Shown here: one piece after another, positions 9,293 through 18,715 of the stretch
Layout: every line of letters starts with the position of its first letter
Numbering within the stretch: position 1 is the first letter of the stretch
DNA from: Thermoflexus hugenholtzii JAD2
Lineage (GTDB): Bacteria; Chloroflexota; Chloroflexia; Chloroflexales; Roseiflexaceae
DNA length: 64,000 bases
NCBI GenBank assembly: GCA_945881915.1
Contig: CAMCVW010000004.1
Location: 1 to 64,000, forward strand
Direction of reading: 5' to 3'
The notes under the pieces: model-generated
Told to the model about the DNA's origin: nothing
Databases searched by the model: none
Seen by the model: only the letters and a program-made list of their open reading frames with translations
Made by a program: the position numbers and the translations under genes

Positions 9293-11314
9293 ATGGTAAA
9301 TACGGTCGCTCGCACACAGAATTTTCTGACAAAAAGCCGATTTTGGGTATTTGTTACCAAGTTCTTCTCGAATCACTTCACTGCTATTTTGGAATACGGG
9401 CTTATTGTTGCTCTTTGGTACTTTGCTTTTGGACGGATTTGGAATGCAGAATTCATCCCTATGGGGGGTGAGTACTCGCGCAGTATGAGCCCGTTCTTTT
9501 TTTGGGATAACCTGAAGCAATGCGGTGGCTGTGCGTTCTGGTTTCCACATGGTGGTGGGAAGCCAATTCTTGCAGATGTATTTGGCTCTTTTTTGCATCC
9601 TGCAAGTATGCTCTTCGGCCTCTTGTATGGTGCAGTCGCTGGTGCATCCTACACCGAATCTTTTGCATTTCTTCTCATGGGTGTTTCTGCGTTGTGGTTA
9701 GGGCGCATGGTTGACTTGACACGATCTGTACGGATTTGGTTTGCAACTGCAAGTATGATTGGTGGACATATTGTATGCCGCCTTGAACTTGGTTCAATTG
9801 GAATGCCGCTTTCATTAGCCTCGCTGTTTTTTGCACTGGTCACAATTTATTTTTATTTTACTGCGCCGAGTATCAGACGGGCGATTCTGGTTGGTATAGC
9901 AACAGGTTCATTGTTTACTGCCGGTCAAATGTATTATCAATATTTTTTTGTGGTGATAGTTGTTATCGGACTGCTCTATAGCCGGCGTAATGGATTAATG
10001 CGGCAAACGAGCGAAGTGTATCGACACATGGTGTTAGCAGGCTGTATTGCTACATTGTTTGCAGCACCGATTGTCATCAACATGCTGGTAAATCAGGGAT
10101 TGTTTGACAAAGAAACAGATACAGACGTTAAATTCACTATTCCAATTCAAACACAGATTATCAATTTTCTCATACCGAATGATGCTGTTGCCCGGACAGA
10201 ATTGCTGAATCCATTCCCATATCCATGGGCGTATGCTACCTATATTGGTGTCCTGCCACTTGTGGCTGCGCTGGGATGGTTTTCAAGTATTTTCAACGAA
10301 ACCCACAAAAGACTGGCACACATAGCACTTGTAATGGGTGCATTCGCGATGGTTACTGCCACTGGTATTTTCACACGACTTGCGTTGTCATTAGATAATT
10401 CTTTGGTGAACTTTTTGGCCAGCTCGTTTCGTTTCGTCGTGATATACAACGGGATTGCCGGAATAGCAATTTTACTCATTGCTGCATTGAGTGTGGATGC
10501 GTTTTTACGATCGTCTGGTGACAAATCGTCGTTGATTGATCGCGCAATTCTCGTCATTCAACAAAAACTGAATGTTAATATTCGCAGCACGATAATTTTG
10601 CTCTGCTTGATTGGTAATGTACTGAGTCTCCAAGACAATATGACTCACTATGTGCACGACGTACCGGTACTAGACAACAGTGCAAAAATTATGTTGACAG
10701 ATCTGCAGCGCTACGGCAGCGGGAATATTGATGCTCCCGACTGGATATTTATTAAAATGATGCAAAATGGGTTGATGTCGGCCAGTTATTATTCTTCGGT
10801 AATTCTAAAAGGAAGAGATTTCCCGCCACCACAATATATGCTCACGCAGATTGTACCTGACACCATCCCAACTACTATCCTAAAAACATACAGTGAGGAT
10901 TGGAAGTTGGTGAAAAATGAAGCCCCCGACCAACAGTTTGCTTCATTACTATCCAACGTTGATCAGTATACTTTATGCACTCCTGCGGGCGAAGGTGGTC
11001 ATATTACCGTAGCATGTGATGCGGAAAGTAGCGGAACAATACGAGTATTGGCAAATGCGGTACCTGGTTGGGAGTATTCTTTGAATGGGAATGACTACGT
11101 AGCAGCGTCGGTTGGCCAGTGGCTCAGCGTAGACGTCCCAGCTGGTAAGAATACGGTTGTTTTTCGATATGAACCATGGTATGCGTGGGTGGCACTCTTA
11201 TTGATTCCACTGACTTGGATTCTTGTGCTGACGCTTCTGGTACAAAGTTTTTGGCGTGGATCACCGCAAGCAACACACCCTACTTCACCGTCGCAACCGT
11301 CGTCTGCATCATAA
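9293..11314 (+). CDS. Large multi-pass membrane protein, YfhO-like
   Basis: A 673-residue membrane protein with about 12 hydrophobic segments covering residues 25-470, then a soluble C-terminal region and a final transmembrane helix at about 635-657. The C-terminal segment (GWEYSLNGNDYVAASVGQWLSVDVPAG, shown in parts: GWEYSLNGND, VDVPAGKNTVVFRYEPWY) resembles the end of YfhO-family membrane glycosyltransferase-like proteins, which act in cell envelope glycosylation. No catalytic motif is certain, so the function is not assigned. The start ATG at 9293 follows AAGGAA by 10 bases. The gene is clearly more AT-rich than neighbours and isolated between two long gene-free stretches, which suggests acquisition or fast divergence. 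Confidence 0.7.
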   Translation: MVNTVARTQNFLTKSRFWVFVTKFFSNHFTAILEYGLIVALWYFAFGRIWNAEFIPMGGEYSRSMSPFFFWDNLKQCGGCAFWFPHGGGKPILADVFGSFLHPASMLFGLLYGAVAGASYTESFAFLLMGVSALWLGRMVDLTRSVRIWFATASMIGGHIVCRLELGSIGMPLSLASLFFALVTIYFYFTAPSIRRAILVGIATGSLFTAGQMYYQYFFVVIVVIGLLYSRRNGLMRQTSEVYRHMVLAGCIATLFAAPIVINMLVNQGLFDKETDTDVKFTIPIQTQIINFLIPNDAVARTELLNPFPYPWAYATYIGVLPLVAALGWFSSIFNETHKRLAHIALVMGAFAMVTATGIFTRLALSLDNSLVNFLASSFRFVVIYNGIAGIAILLIAALSVDAFLRSSGDKSSLIDRAILVIQQKLNVNIRSTIILLCLIGNVLSLQDNMTHYVHDVPVLDNSAKIMLTDLQRYGSGNIDAPDWIFIKMMQNGLMSASYYSSVILKGRDFPPPQYMLTQIVPDTIPTTILKTYSEDWKLVKNEAPDQQFASLLSNVDQYTLCTPAGEGGHITVACDAESSGTIRVLANAVPGWEYSLNGNDYVAASVGQWLSVDVPAGKNTVVFRYEPWYAWVALLLIPLTWILVLTLLVQSFWRGSPQATHPTSPSQPSSAS

Positions 11315-12046
11315 GGCTTATGTGGCACATTGGTTGTGCATATGTGCAACGTATCGGGTATCAGGGATGAAGAAGGACTAATGCGGAAACAGACGATAAC
11401 TTCGTACTGCGCCAGAGAATGCTGGAAAAGAGCGAATTTACCTTCTGTAAGGTCGATAGTGCATTTGTAATAACACATCGATGGTGGAATTTGACATACA
11501 AGGAGCGGACTGCATCGTTGCTAATCTAACAGCTTTGCATGATGGTGCTGCCATTAAACCGTTTCATTTGCACAGCTGGTTACTTACAGCTTCGTAAATA
11601 GTACAACTGCACTCGCTGAATGATGTCGATGCGGTACATTGAGCGAATGAAAAGTTGAAACCAGCAAAGTTGTCAAGAGTCCTACGTCATCCTGCTTACG
11701 AATGATCTACCCAAGTCACACAAACGCACGGTTTTTTTGCATGGTAACAAGCTGTTCGTTTGTTGCTCAGTTACTCAAAGTAATTGTGTCGTTGTTATTT
11801 CAGACATGTGTAAACCCATAATCGTATCACTCGTGAGACACGCTCGCAGCGAACGTCATCCAGTGACGTGAAACATACTGCCTTTATGCGTTGTGTCGCT
11901 ACGGCTCCACTCTGCCTGACATGTATGAAAGTCGTCGAGTTTGTGTCATTCATCCCCTTTCGGGAATTCAAATAATGGACAGCCAACTCCATATACACGC
12001 AATACAAACGAAACTATCCCGAAAGTATGCCGATTCAGGAGGAGCA
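11315..12046. other. Gene-free AT-richer stretch
   Basis: About 730 bases without a convincing gene. A 38-codon frame at 11481-11597 (plus strand) has no ribosome binding site or recognised similarity and may be a remnant. No terminator hairpin with a T-run was found after the YfhO-like gene. I see no direct repeat or transposase trace. Confidence 0.5.
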
Positions 12047-12463
12047 TTATTTGCTACGAATGCGCACTCTGACGTTATTTTCCCCACTCAGCAGATTGAG
12101 CACAAAGGTCGTCAATGAAATAACGATGGCACCAATGAGTGCCGTCATGAATGTTTCGACCTGGAAATCAATCCCGAGGTATTTGGCAAAATTCGCCGTC
12201 AGCAACAACAAAATTGCATTGATGATGACCGTGAACGTGCCCAGGGTCAGAATAATCATCGGGCAGGTGATGAGGGTCAACACTGGACGAATGAGCAAGT
12301 TAATGACACTATAGATCATGGCGATGATGCCGATTTCATAGCCGTTCCCGCTGAACGTGATGCCGGGTACCAACGAAAATGCGGCGAAAATCGCCAAGCT
12401 GGTAATCAACCACTGCAGAACCCAACGCCGCAGGGTCTGCATACTATTTTCTTTTTGTTCCAT
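12047..12463 (-). CDS. Phage holin family / YvlD-like four-TM membrane protein
   Basis: A 138-residue hydrophobic protein with four predicted transmembrane helices (about 14-32, 42-60, 65-88, 105-125). The segment LLIRPVLTLITCPMIILTLGTF is the core of the Pfam Phage_holin_4_2 family (quoted in parts: LIRPVL, LTCP-like turn, LTLGTF). Bacterial chromosomal members such as YvlD are stress-associated membrane proteins, not true holins. It lies eight bases after the helicase stop and is the last gene of the minus-strand operon. The start may be Met1 at 12463 or Met8 at 12442. Confidence 0.85.
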   Translation of the reverse strand: MEQKENSMQTLRRWVLQWLITSLAIFAAFSLVPGITFSGNGYEIGIIAMIYSVINLLIRPVLTLITCPMIILTLGTFTVIINAILLLLTANFAKYLGIDFQVETFMTALIGAIVISLTTFVLNLLSGENNVRVRIRSK

Positions 12464-12471
12464 CGGGACTC

Positions 12472-14496
12472 CTACTGATTGCGCCGGCTGGCGAGTTCGC
12501 GCCCGTATGCTTCGATGTCGTCGTAGAAGCGCGAGCGCTTGGCGGACTTGGTACTACTGACGCTCGATTTTTTGTTGCGGTTGCTCGCACTGCGCTCGCG
12601 GCACCACGACACATACAATCGTTCGGCAGCCCGGGTCACCGCCACATAACACAATCTTCGTTCTTCTTCGATGCCCTCTGGCGTTGCCATGCTTCGTTCG
12701 TGTGGCAGAATGCCTTCTTCGAGGCCGCATACAAACACATAGGGCCATTCCAGTCCTTTAGCGGCGTGGATGGTCATGAGTTGGATTTGATCGCGTTCTT
12801 CGTCGCCATCATCGGTATTGGTCATGATGGCGATGTATTGCATGAATACTTCGATGTCGTCGTGTTCATCGGCGACGATGAGGAGTTCTTCAATGTGTTC
12901 TTTGGCATCAGTCAACTTTTCGGGGTCTTTGGCATGCAGTCCTTCGATATACGCGTGGTAGTTCGTCTGATGAATGACGTCTTCGATGACCTCTCGTGGA
13001 GCCGAATGGCGTTTGAGGTGCCCACGTAAGCGACCAAGGATGGTCCCGAGTGCCCGGGCACCGTTGCGCGCTTTTTCGTCGAGTTGTGCCAGGATCATCA
13101 CGTCCGCCAGCACATCGGCTATAGCCAGGTTGCGGCGGGCCGCTTCGACGCTGAATGTTTTGAGTGGTTTGGCACTCAAACCGCGCTTTGGTGTATCTGC
13201 GATGCGAGACAATGCCATGTTGTCACGACTATTGACCGCCAAACGGACGTAGGCCAATAGGTCGCGAATGACCGCCCGGTCGTAGAATCCCTGTTGGCCT
13301 TTGAGCTTATAGGGTAATTTGTGCATCCGTAGGGATTCTTCGAATTGCCGGCTCATGTGTTTTGACCGGTACAAAATGGCGAATTCTTTGGCTTGGCGAC
13401 CAGCTACAGCGACATCACCAAATGCACCGCCATCGGGTGATCCTGCTTGCACCAGCGCTGCTATTTCGTAGGCGATTTTGTCGGCCTCTTCTTTGCCGTT
13501 GGTGTATTCCAAAAAGACCACGCTCCGCTCACCCTCGATACTGCGTTGATTTGCTTTGAGTTGCATCGGCAGCACCAAGCGGCTTGGTCGGATGACGGCG
13601 AAGGCGGCGTCGAGGATGGCCTGCCGGCTGCGATAGTTTGTTTTGAGTTCGATGACGGTGGCCCGCGGGAATGTTTCGCCGAAGCGCGAAATGATGGTAT
13701 GGTCGGCATTGCGGAATCCATAGATGGATTGCATGGCATCGCCCACTACGAACAGCGATCGCGCTTGACTCCCCACGGGTTCGCTGAGTACGCGAATCAA
13801 ACTGAATTGGCTGGGGTCAGTGTCTTGGTATTCATCTACCAATAAATGCTTCCAACGCTTCTGGACTGCTTCGAGGACATCTTCGTGCTCGCTCAATAAT
13901 CGAAAGGTTTGTTGGATGAGGTCGTCAAAGTCGAGCGCATTTGCTTCGGCGAGGAGGCCCTGATAGTGGCGGTAACGCAGTGCAATCCATGAATCATTCG
14001 CGTTTTCCGCTTGGGCCAGGAGCATTCGTGGCGTCTGTAAGCGGCTTTTGGCACGAGAAATACGCCGCATCAGATCATCGGCGTCGGTCGCTTCGGGTGA
14101 CGGTTCAGGGGCGGCATCAATGGATTGCTGGACCAATTGTTCTTGTTCATCACCGGAATAGATGCTGAAGTTGCGGGTGAAGTGCCCTATTTTGCCTTCG
14201 ATATAACCACGCAGGATCTGCACACAGATCGAGTGAAAGGTCCCCGTCGTCAGTTGCTTGACTTGACTCCCCAAAACGCTCCTTAAGCGCGAGCGCATCT
14301 CTTTGGCGGCTTTGTTGGTGAACGTCAATGCCAAAATTGTACTTGCATCGATTTCATGATGCAGCACCATATGTGCAATGCGGAGCGTTAAGACGCGGGT
14401 CTTGCCGCTGCCTGCACCTGCTTTGAGCAAAATGGGTCCGATGGGCGCGTTTACCGCATTCCGTTGTTCTTCATTGAGGCCGGCAAGGTATGTCAC
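12472..14496 (-). CDS. UvrD/Rep/PcrA-family ATP-dependent DNA helicase
   Basis: A 674-residue SF1A helicase for DNA repair or replication restart. All motifs are visible in order: Q motif LNEEQRNAV, Walker A AGAGSGKT, Ia TFTNKAAKEM, II VDEYQDTD, III VVGDAMQSIYGFR, IV TNYRS, V MTIHAAKGLEW, VI RLCYVAVTRAAERLYV. It ends with a basic Ser/Arg/Lys-rich tail. At 674 residues it is somewhat shorter than typical UvrD/PcrA (about 720-750) and could be the Rep/PcrA-like paralogue, so no symbol is given. It lies within a minus-strand operon, 32 bases downstream of the DUF72 gene and directly before the holin-like gene. Confidence 0.95.
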   Translation of the reverse strand: MTYLAGLNEEQRNAVNAPIGPILLKAGAGSGKTRVLTLRIAHMVLHHEIDASTILALTFTNKAAKEMRSRLRSVLGSQVKQLTTGTFHSICVQILRGYIEGKIGHFTRNFSIYSGDEQEQLVQQSIDAAPEPSPEATDADDLMRRISRAKSRLQTPRMLLAQAENANDSWIALRYRHYQGLLAEANALDFDDLIQQTFRLLSEHEDVLEAVQKRWKHLLVDEYQDTDPSQFSLIRVLSEPVGSQARSLFVVGDAMQSIYGFRNADHTIISRFGETFPRATVIELKTNYRSRQAILDAAFAVIRPSRLVLPMQLKANQRSIEGERSVVFLEYTNGKEEADKIAYEIAALVQAGSPDGGAFGDVAVAGRQAKEFAILYRSKHMSRQFEESLRMHKLPYKLKGQQGFYDRAVIRDLLAYVRLAVNSRDNMALSRIADTPKRGLSAKPLKTFSVEAARRNLAIADVLADVMILAQLDEKARNGARALGTILGRLRGHLKRHSAPREVIEDVIHQTNYHAYIEGLHAKDPEKLTDAKEHIEELLIVADEHDDIEVFMQYIAIMTNTDDGDEERDQIQLMTIHAAKGLEWPYVFVCGLEEGILPHERSMATPEGIEEERRLCYVAVTRAAERLYVSWCRERSASNRNKKSSVSSTKSAKRSRFYDDIEAYGRELASRRNQ

Positions 14497-14528
14497 AGGT
14501 GGCGAACTCTCTAGCGCAGGGGAGTGCT

Positions 14529-15386
14529 TCAGAACAAAGACGTCTGCGTCTCTGGAGGAGAATTATCCCATAGTGAAGCAGGTGCAGGCAACACGTTGGC
14601 TAGTTCGCTCCGCAGAAGGTGCAGGTGGGCGGGGGAACGGTCTTCGTTGGGGCAGTGCATAAAAAAGTATGTGTCGATTCCTTGTGCTTCCCAATGCGCA
14701 ATCCGATGTGCCCACTCCGCGAGATAGCGCACATTGGTAACGGTGTCAGGATGACTAATGTAGCGCACGAGCGCCAGCGATCCACTCACCCATGGATCGA
14801 GTGGAACGTTGGGCTTGTGGTCGCGAGCCAGATCGAGGTCTGCGTCTGCACCAGGCAGGTCAGGCTCGTCCAGGGGTCGCACATCCATGATGCAATGCCC
14901 AACGTGTCCTCGGTCGAGCAGGTTTTGTAATGCATCCCGACCGCGCGGGGTGTACCAGCTCGGGTGGCGGACTTCCACGGCTATGCGCAGCGACGTGGGC
15001 CATGATGCGAGCCAGGTGCGCAAGTCAATAATGTGTTGCGAGCTATAGCGAGGCGGCAGTTGCAGAAAAAACGGACCTTGGCGCTCGCCCAGCGGAGCCA
15101 TCCGCTCCAAGAAGGCGTCGCGGGCGGCAATGGTGGTATGGAGGGCGGGTGCGTGGCTGATGGCTTTGGGGATTTTGCAGCAAAAACGAAACGTAGGCGG
15201 AGTCTCTGCGCACCATTTTGCGACCGTCGCGGCGCTGGGGACTGCGTAGAAGGTCGCATTCCCCTCGACCGTATCGGTCCGCTCGCTGTACCGTCGCAAG
15301 AGTGCGGCTTGTGGTGTACCAGCGGGATAAAACGTCCCAATCCATGGTTTATGTGCCCAAACGGCGCAGCCCAAGCGGATGGTCAT
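14529..15386 (-). CDS. DUF72 domain-containing protein
   Basis: A 285-residue protein of the DUF72 (YecE-like) family, which adopts a TIM-barrel fold and has no firmly established function. Hallmarks are the N-terminal RLGCAVWAHKPWIGTFYP, the VEGNATFYAVPS strand, the FRFCCKIPKAISH segment and the FFLQLPPRY and VEVRHPSW motifs. The start ATG overlaps the stop of the upstream Gfo/Idh gene by four bases (ATGA), indicating translational coupling. Confidence 0.93.
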   Translation of the reverse strand: MTIRLGCAVWAHKPWIGTFYPAGTPQAALLRRYSERTDTVEGNATFYAVPSAATVAKWCAETPPTFRFCCKIPKAISHAPALHTTIAARDAFLERMAPLGERQGPFFLQLPPRYSSQHIIDLRTWLASWPTSLRIAVEVRHPSWYTPRGRDALQNLLDRGHVGHCIMDVRPLDEPDLPGADADLDLARDHKPNVPLDPWVSGSLALVRYISHPDTVTNVRYLAEWAHRIAHWEAQGIDTYFFMHCPNEDRSPAHLHLLRSELANVLPAPASLWDNSPPETQTSLF

Positions 15387-16447
15387 GGCAGGCCCGCCAC
15401 GTCTTTGGTGGCAACCCAGCCGCTTCCCTGTTCTACCGAGCGCGTCATTGCAGTCAATACTGCGAGCGCAGCCACGCCATCACTCACATTTGCTGCATGC
15501 TGCTGTGGGATACCACGAATGGCAGCGCAGAATGCTTCGATTTGACGCCGGTAGCTATAGCCGTCGGCTGCGAGTGGCCGATGGTATTGTTGGTCGCTAC
15601 TGGTGAATACTTCGACGTCGCTACTCTTGGAAAACCAAGGCAGGTAGGTTTTCGCCTGGATGGAACCATGCTGGCTATACAGATGGAAGCCTTCGTGATG
15701 GTCGCCCTGAATCGTCACCGTTAAATCCAAATGGCCGAGGGCACCGTCTGCAAAGGTGACTGCACTGAACCAACAGCGTGCGTCTGCTCGTTCGAGGAAT
15801 TGCGTCTGGACGCGGACAATTGGGCCACACAGATAACGTGCTGTGTCGACCAAATGACTGCCGTGGGTCAGTAACAAGTAGCGCCGCCGATCTGCTTTGG
15901 GATTACCGCTGGGGCGCAATGCATCCTCGCCGCTGACGAATGTCGGTTGGAGGTTGTCAGTCACCGTGTAGCGTGCATGCGAATCACAGTACCATCCTCG
16001 GTAGGCGACCCTTTGGCCTAACTGATTCCACGCCATGTCGTGTGCGTACGCAATCCCGGCATCGGCGCGTTTGTTGTTGCCCACATGCAGGATGAGTTGC
16101 GAAGCTGCGTGCACTGTTGCCAGGGACAACGCACTTGCGAGTGAATCAGCCAGCGGTTTTTCGACCAGCACATGTTTGCCGGCCTGCAGTGCGGCGCGGG
16201 CGAGGGGAACGTGGAAGGCATCGGCGACCGCGATGATTACCGCTTCGACGGCCGGATCTGCCAACAGTTCTGCTGCATCGGCATAGGCACGCGTTGCACC
16301 ATGTACCTGCTGCGCCGCCATACGAAGCCGTTCGGAACGATCACAGACCGCAACGAGCTGGGCATTGTGCGCTTTGACGGTCGCAGGCAGGTGGGCTGCC
16401 TGCGCAATCGGGCCACAGCCGATGATACCGATGCGTACGGGGTTCAT
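15383..16447 (-). CDS. Gfo/Idh/MocA family oxidoreductase
   Basis: A 354-residue NAD(P)-dependent sugar or polyol dehydrogenase-like protein. The N-terminal Rossmann motif is IGIIGCGPIAQAAH (residues 6-19). The EKP dinucleotide/substrate motif is in HVLVEKPLADS (about residues 92-102). The C-terminal domain has GSHLVDTARYLCG, giving the His/Asp pair typical of catalytic members. It overlaps the epimerase gene upstream and the DUF72 gene downstream by four bases each. The substrate is not predictable. Confidence 0.93.
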   Translation of the reverse strand: MNPVRIGIIGCGPIAQAAHLPATVKAHNAQLVAVCDRSERLRMAAQQVHGATRAYADAAELLADPAVEAVIIAVADAFHVPLARAALQAGKHVLVEKPLADSLASALSLATVHAASQLILHVGNNKRADAGIAYAHDMAWNQLGQRVAYRGWYCDSHARYTVTDNLQPTFVSGEDALRPSGNPKADRRRYLLLTHGSHLVDTARYLCGPIVRVQTQFLERADARCWFSAVTFADGALGHLDLTVTIQGDHHEGFHLYSQHGSIQAKTYLPWFSKSSDVEVFTSSDQQYHRPLAADGYSYRRQIEAFCAAIRGIPQQHAANVSDGVAALAVLTAMTRSVEQGSGWVATKDVAGLP

Positions 16448-16851
16448 TGGTGTTGGACCAACTCGATGAGGGTGCCCATGGTCGCTTTGGGGTGAACGAA
16501 AGCCACCAATGTTCCGTGCAAACCCGGACGGGCGACGTCGTCAATGAGGCGCAGTCCTTGTGCCTTGAGGTCGGACAGTGATGCTTCGATATCTGCAACG
16601 CGGTATGCGATGTGATGCATGCCTGGTCCTTTTTCGGCCAAATATTTGGCAAACGCTGCATCGACAGAGGTAGGTGCGATGAGTTCGATGGCACTGTCAC
16701 CGTAGTGGGCCACCGCGACGCGCATGGCTCGTTCGGGTAAATCGATGTGTTCCCAATCGGTCACCCCGAATGTGTTGGTATAGAACGCAACTGCTTCATC
16801 GAGGTCTGTGACGGCAATCCCAATATGGTCAATGGCGATAAAGTGGTTCAT
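16444..16851 (-). CDS. mce: Methylmalonyl-CoA epimerase (VOC family)
   Basis: Interconverts (R)- and (S)-methylmalonyl-CoA between propionyl-CoA carboxylase and methylmalonyl-CoA mutase. The 135-residue protein is a two-module vicinal-oxygen-chelate fold. Likely metal ligands are His9 (DHIGIAV), His80 (GMHHIAYRV) and Glu130 (LIELVQ), matching the family. The mutase genes are not in the window. It lies 10 bases after the methyltransferase stop and overlaps the next Gfo/Idh gene by four bases. Confidence 0.92.
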   Translation of the reverse strand: MNHFIAIDHIGIAVTDLDEAVAFYTNTFGVTDWEHIDLPERAMRVAVAHYGDSAIELIAPTSVDAAFAKYLAEKGPGMHHIAYRVADIEASLSDLKAQGLRLIDDVARPGLHGTLVAFVHPKATMGTLIELVQHQ

Positions 16852-16861
16852 CTTTTCTCTC

Positions 16862-17503
16862 TCACAATGCGCGACGTTCTGCGATGATCCACAGGAATGT
16901 CACCGACACGCCGTCTTCGTCTTGGGTTTCTTCGACCGCACTGTGCACCGTCAGTCCTGCCTCGCGGAGAAGTTCACGGTTGCGTTCACTACTGTACCCA
17001 CTCCAGTACATGGGGACGCCGAGCCAATCTGCCGAAAATTCCTCCGGCAAATCGTAGGCGGTCAGGCATCCGACAAACAGCCCATTTGGTCGTAACCACC
17101 GGGTAATGCGCCCAAAGAATTCTGGCAAATCCTCACGTGGGATGTGAATCAAGGAATAGAACGCGCTGATAGCATCGAATGATTCCGGTGGGAAGGACAG
17201 CTGCGTCATATCTGCGCAGATGACCTGGGCTTTCGGAATTGCCCGTGCTGCGAGTTTGGCATTTTTGGGCGAAATGTCGACGGCAGTGACTTTATATACC
17301 TCGGCGAGCCGTTTGGTCGAGGTCAACCCCGTGCCGCAACCAAGATCGAGGAGGCGCATGGATCCACGGGCGTGGTCGAGGAGGATTTGCATGTAGCGTC
17401 CACGCGACTCGTCGTGCTTCGCTGTCGCCCAGTCAGTGTAGCGCTCAGTGAGTTGGTCGTAGCCGCGAGCTACAATCTGGCGTGGCGTCGGTGTATCTGT
17501 CAC
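16862..17503 (-). CDS. Class I SAM-dependent methyltransferase
   Basis: A 213-residue methyltransferase with motif I LLDLGCGTGL (about residues 52-61), followed by VTAVDISPKN (motif II acidic residue) and ICADMTQLSFPPESFD (post-II and motif IV). It resembles small-molecule methyltransferases of the methyltransf_25/11 type. The substrate is unknown. Its ATG overlaps the AIM24 gene stop by four bases. Confidence 0.9.
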   Translation of the reverse strand: MTDTPTPRQIVARGYDQLTERYTDWATAKHDESRGRYMQILLDHARGSMRLLDLGCGTGLTSTKRLAEVYKVTAVDISPKNAKLAARAIPKAQVICADMTQLSFPPESFDAISAFYSLIHIPREDLPEFFGRITRWLRPNGLFVGCLTAYDLPEEFSADWLGVPMYWSGYSSERNRELLREAGLTVHSAVEETQDEDGVSVTFLWIIAERRAL

Positions 17504-18348
17504 GAAATGAGTTCCTCTAGGGTGCGGCGTGGCCGGGTAGGCGATGCACTGCGCGGACCGTAGGGCATTCCTGCACGTTGCAAGAGATCAATGAGTTGTT
17601 CATACCCGTGTTCCGCGGGTGCCAGCCAGACCTGACCTGTCCCACGAAAGACATTGACCAAACCTTCACCGGACGTCACGAGGCCGGGGATGTCTCCCGT
17701 CGCGCCTGACACCTTCTGATCAAGTTGTCCTTTGCGGAACAACACGATGTCACCGTCGACACGGAGTTCTTGGTCGACCAAATCTATGCGCAACACGTCG
17801 CTCGCGGCAATGGGACTCTGGACCACACACCACCCATTGCCGGTGATCCGCGTGCGAACGACTTCATCTTTACTCAATAACAGGCTCGAAATGCTCTTTT
17901 TGAAGGCCAGGCCATTATCAACGCCCGCTTCACTTGCCACATAGCGACCGTCATCGACGATGGCTTCCTCGCCAGGAGCAATCCGTGCAAGCAGATAATG
18001 GTCGAATGTCGGTTCGGTATAGATGACGCCGTTGCCATTGAATGTCGTTCGAAAAATGGATTCGTTGTTGAAGCGCTTCTGGACATAGCGTTTGAGGAAG
18101 CCCCACGCGCCTCCGGCTGTTGTGTTCGACGTAATCGTACCGTGACTAAATTGGAGCATCCCAGGCTCGATCGAAGCGCCACCGCCAGTCAAGGTTATAC
18201 GCAACTGGCGCAAGCGTATGCCCATGTGTTGTGCATAAAAAGCGATTGCTGCCAAATCAGGTCGGCGGGTCAGATTCAACGACGGGTATTCGATGACCTC
18301 AATGATGCTCTCGTCGCCGTCCATTCGGGCGATGACTGTGTCATTCAT
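17500..18348 (-). CDS. AIM24 family protein
   Basis: A 282-residue member of the AIM24 (TIGR00266-like) family, a beta-sheet-rich fold found in bacteria and, as Aim24, in mitochondria. Its bacterial role is unclear. Recognisable parts are GGGASIEPGMLQFSHG, the mid-protein GEEAIVDDGRYVASEAG and GEGLVNVFRGTGQVWLAP near the C-terminus. It starts 21 bases after the small membrane protein gene and is translationally coupled to the methyltransferase downstream. Confidence 0.88.
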   Translation of the reverse strand: MNDTVIARMDGDESIIEVIEYPSLNLTRRPDLAAIAFYAQHMGIRLRQLRITLTGGGASIEPGMLQFSHGTITSNTTAGGAWGFLKRYVQKRFNNESIFRTTFNGNGVIYTEPTFDHYLLARIAPGEEAIVDDGRYVASEAGVDNGLAFKKSISSLLLSKDEVVRTRITGNGWCVVQSPIAASDVLRIDLVDQELRVDGDIVLFRKGQLDQKVSGATGDIPGLVTSGEGLVNVFRGTGQVWLAPAEHGYEQLIDLLQRAGMPYGPRSASPTRPRRTLEELIS

Positions 18349-18369
18349 GTGGTACTCCTTTGGTACACA

Positions 18370-18561
18370 TCAATCACCGCTGGGTGTGTTCCGTATCGGA
18401 ATAAACAAGGCAATCAAAATAGACAATGGCCCCAGCAGTAGCCCAATTGCCACAGCTGCAGCTAAATGATATCCCTTGCGATACATGAGTGCCGCCGCCA
18501 TCGCTCCGCAACTCACCCAGACAAACAGTGCGATTCGTGGCTCAAAAACTCCCTGGTTCAT
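18370..18561 (-). CDS. Small two-TM membrane protein, unknown function
   Basis: A 63-residue protein with two hydrophobic segments (about residues 9-24 and 31-53) separated by a short YRKGYH turn. The start ATG at 18561 follows AAAGGA by a normal distance and is preferred over the upstream ATG at 18585. It is the first gene of the long minus-strand operon leading to AIM24. Not recognised. A perfect 12-bp palindrome TATGGTACCATA lies at 18599-18610, 38 bases upstream of the start. Confidence 0.65.
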   Translation of the reverse strand: MNQGVFEPRIALFVWVSCGAMAAALMYRKGYHLAAAVAIGLLLGPLSILIALFIPIRNTPSGD

Positions 18562-18715
18562 GCCTGTTCCTTTTTCGCCATGCATAGACCGATATCGCTA
18601 TGGTACCATACCGAACTCACACAGGGGTGATCATTGATTCCTTCCTACGTCATGTCGTATGCGACTGGTTTGTGTATGCCATTCCCGCGTTACCGCTTGA
18701 GGAAAAACGTATCAG

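Noticed and set aside
11481-11597. 38-codon frame in the gap after the YfhO-like gene
   Set aside because: No ribosome binding site and no recognised similarity; noted only as a possible remnant.
12047-12463. Prophage holin indicating a prophage
   Set aside because: It belongs to the chromosomal YvlD-like branch and no other phage gene is nearby.
18599-18610. Palindrome TATGGTACCATA as a definite operator
   Set aside because: Perfect but only 12 bases and A/T-rich at the ends; no promoter elements aligned convincingly with it.
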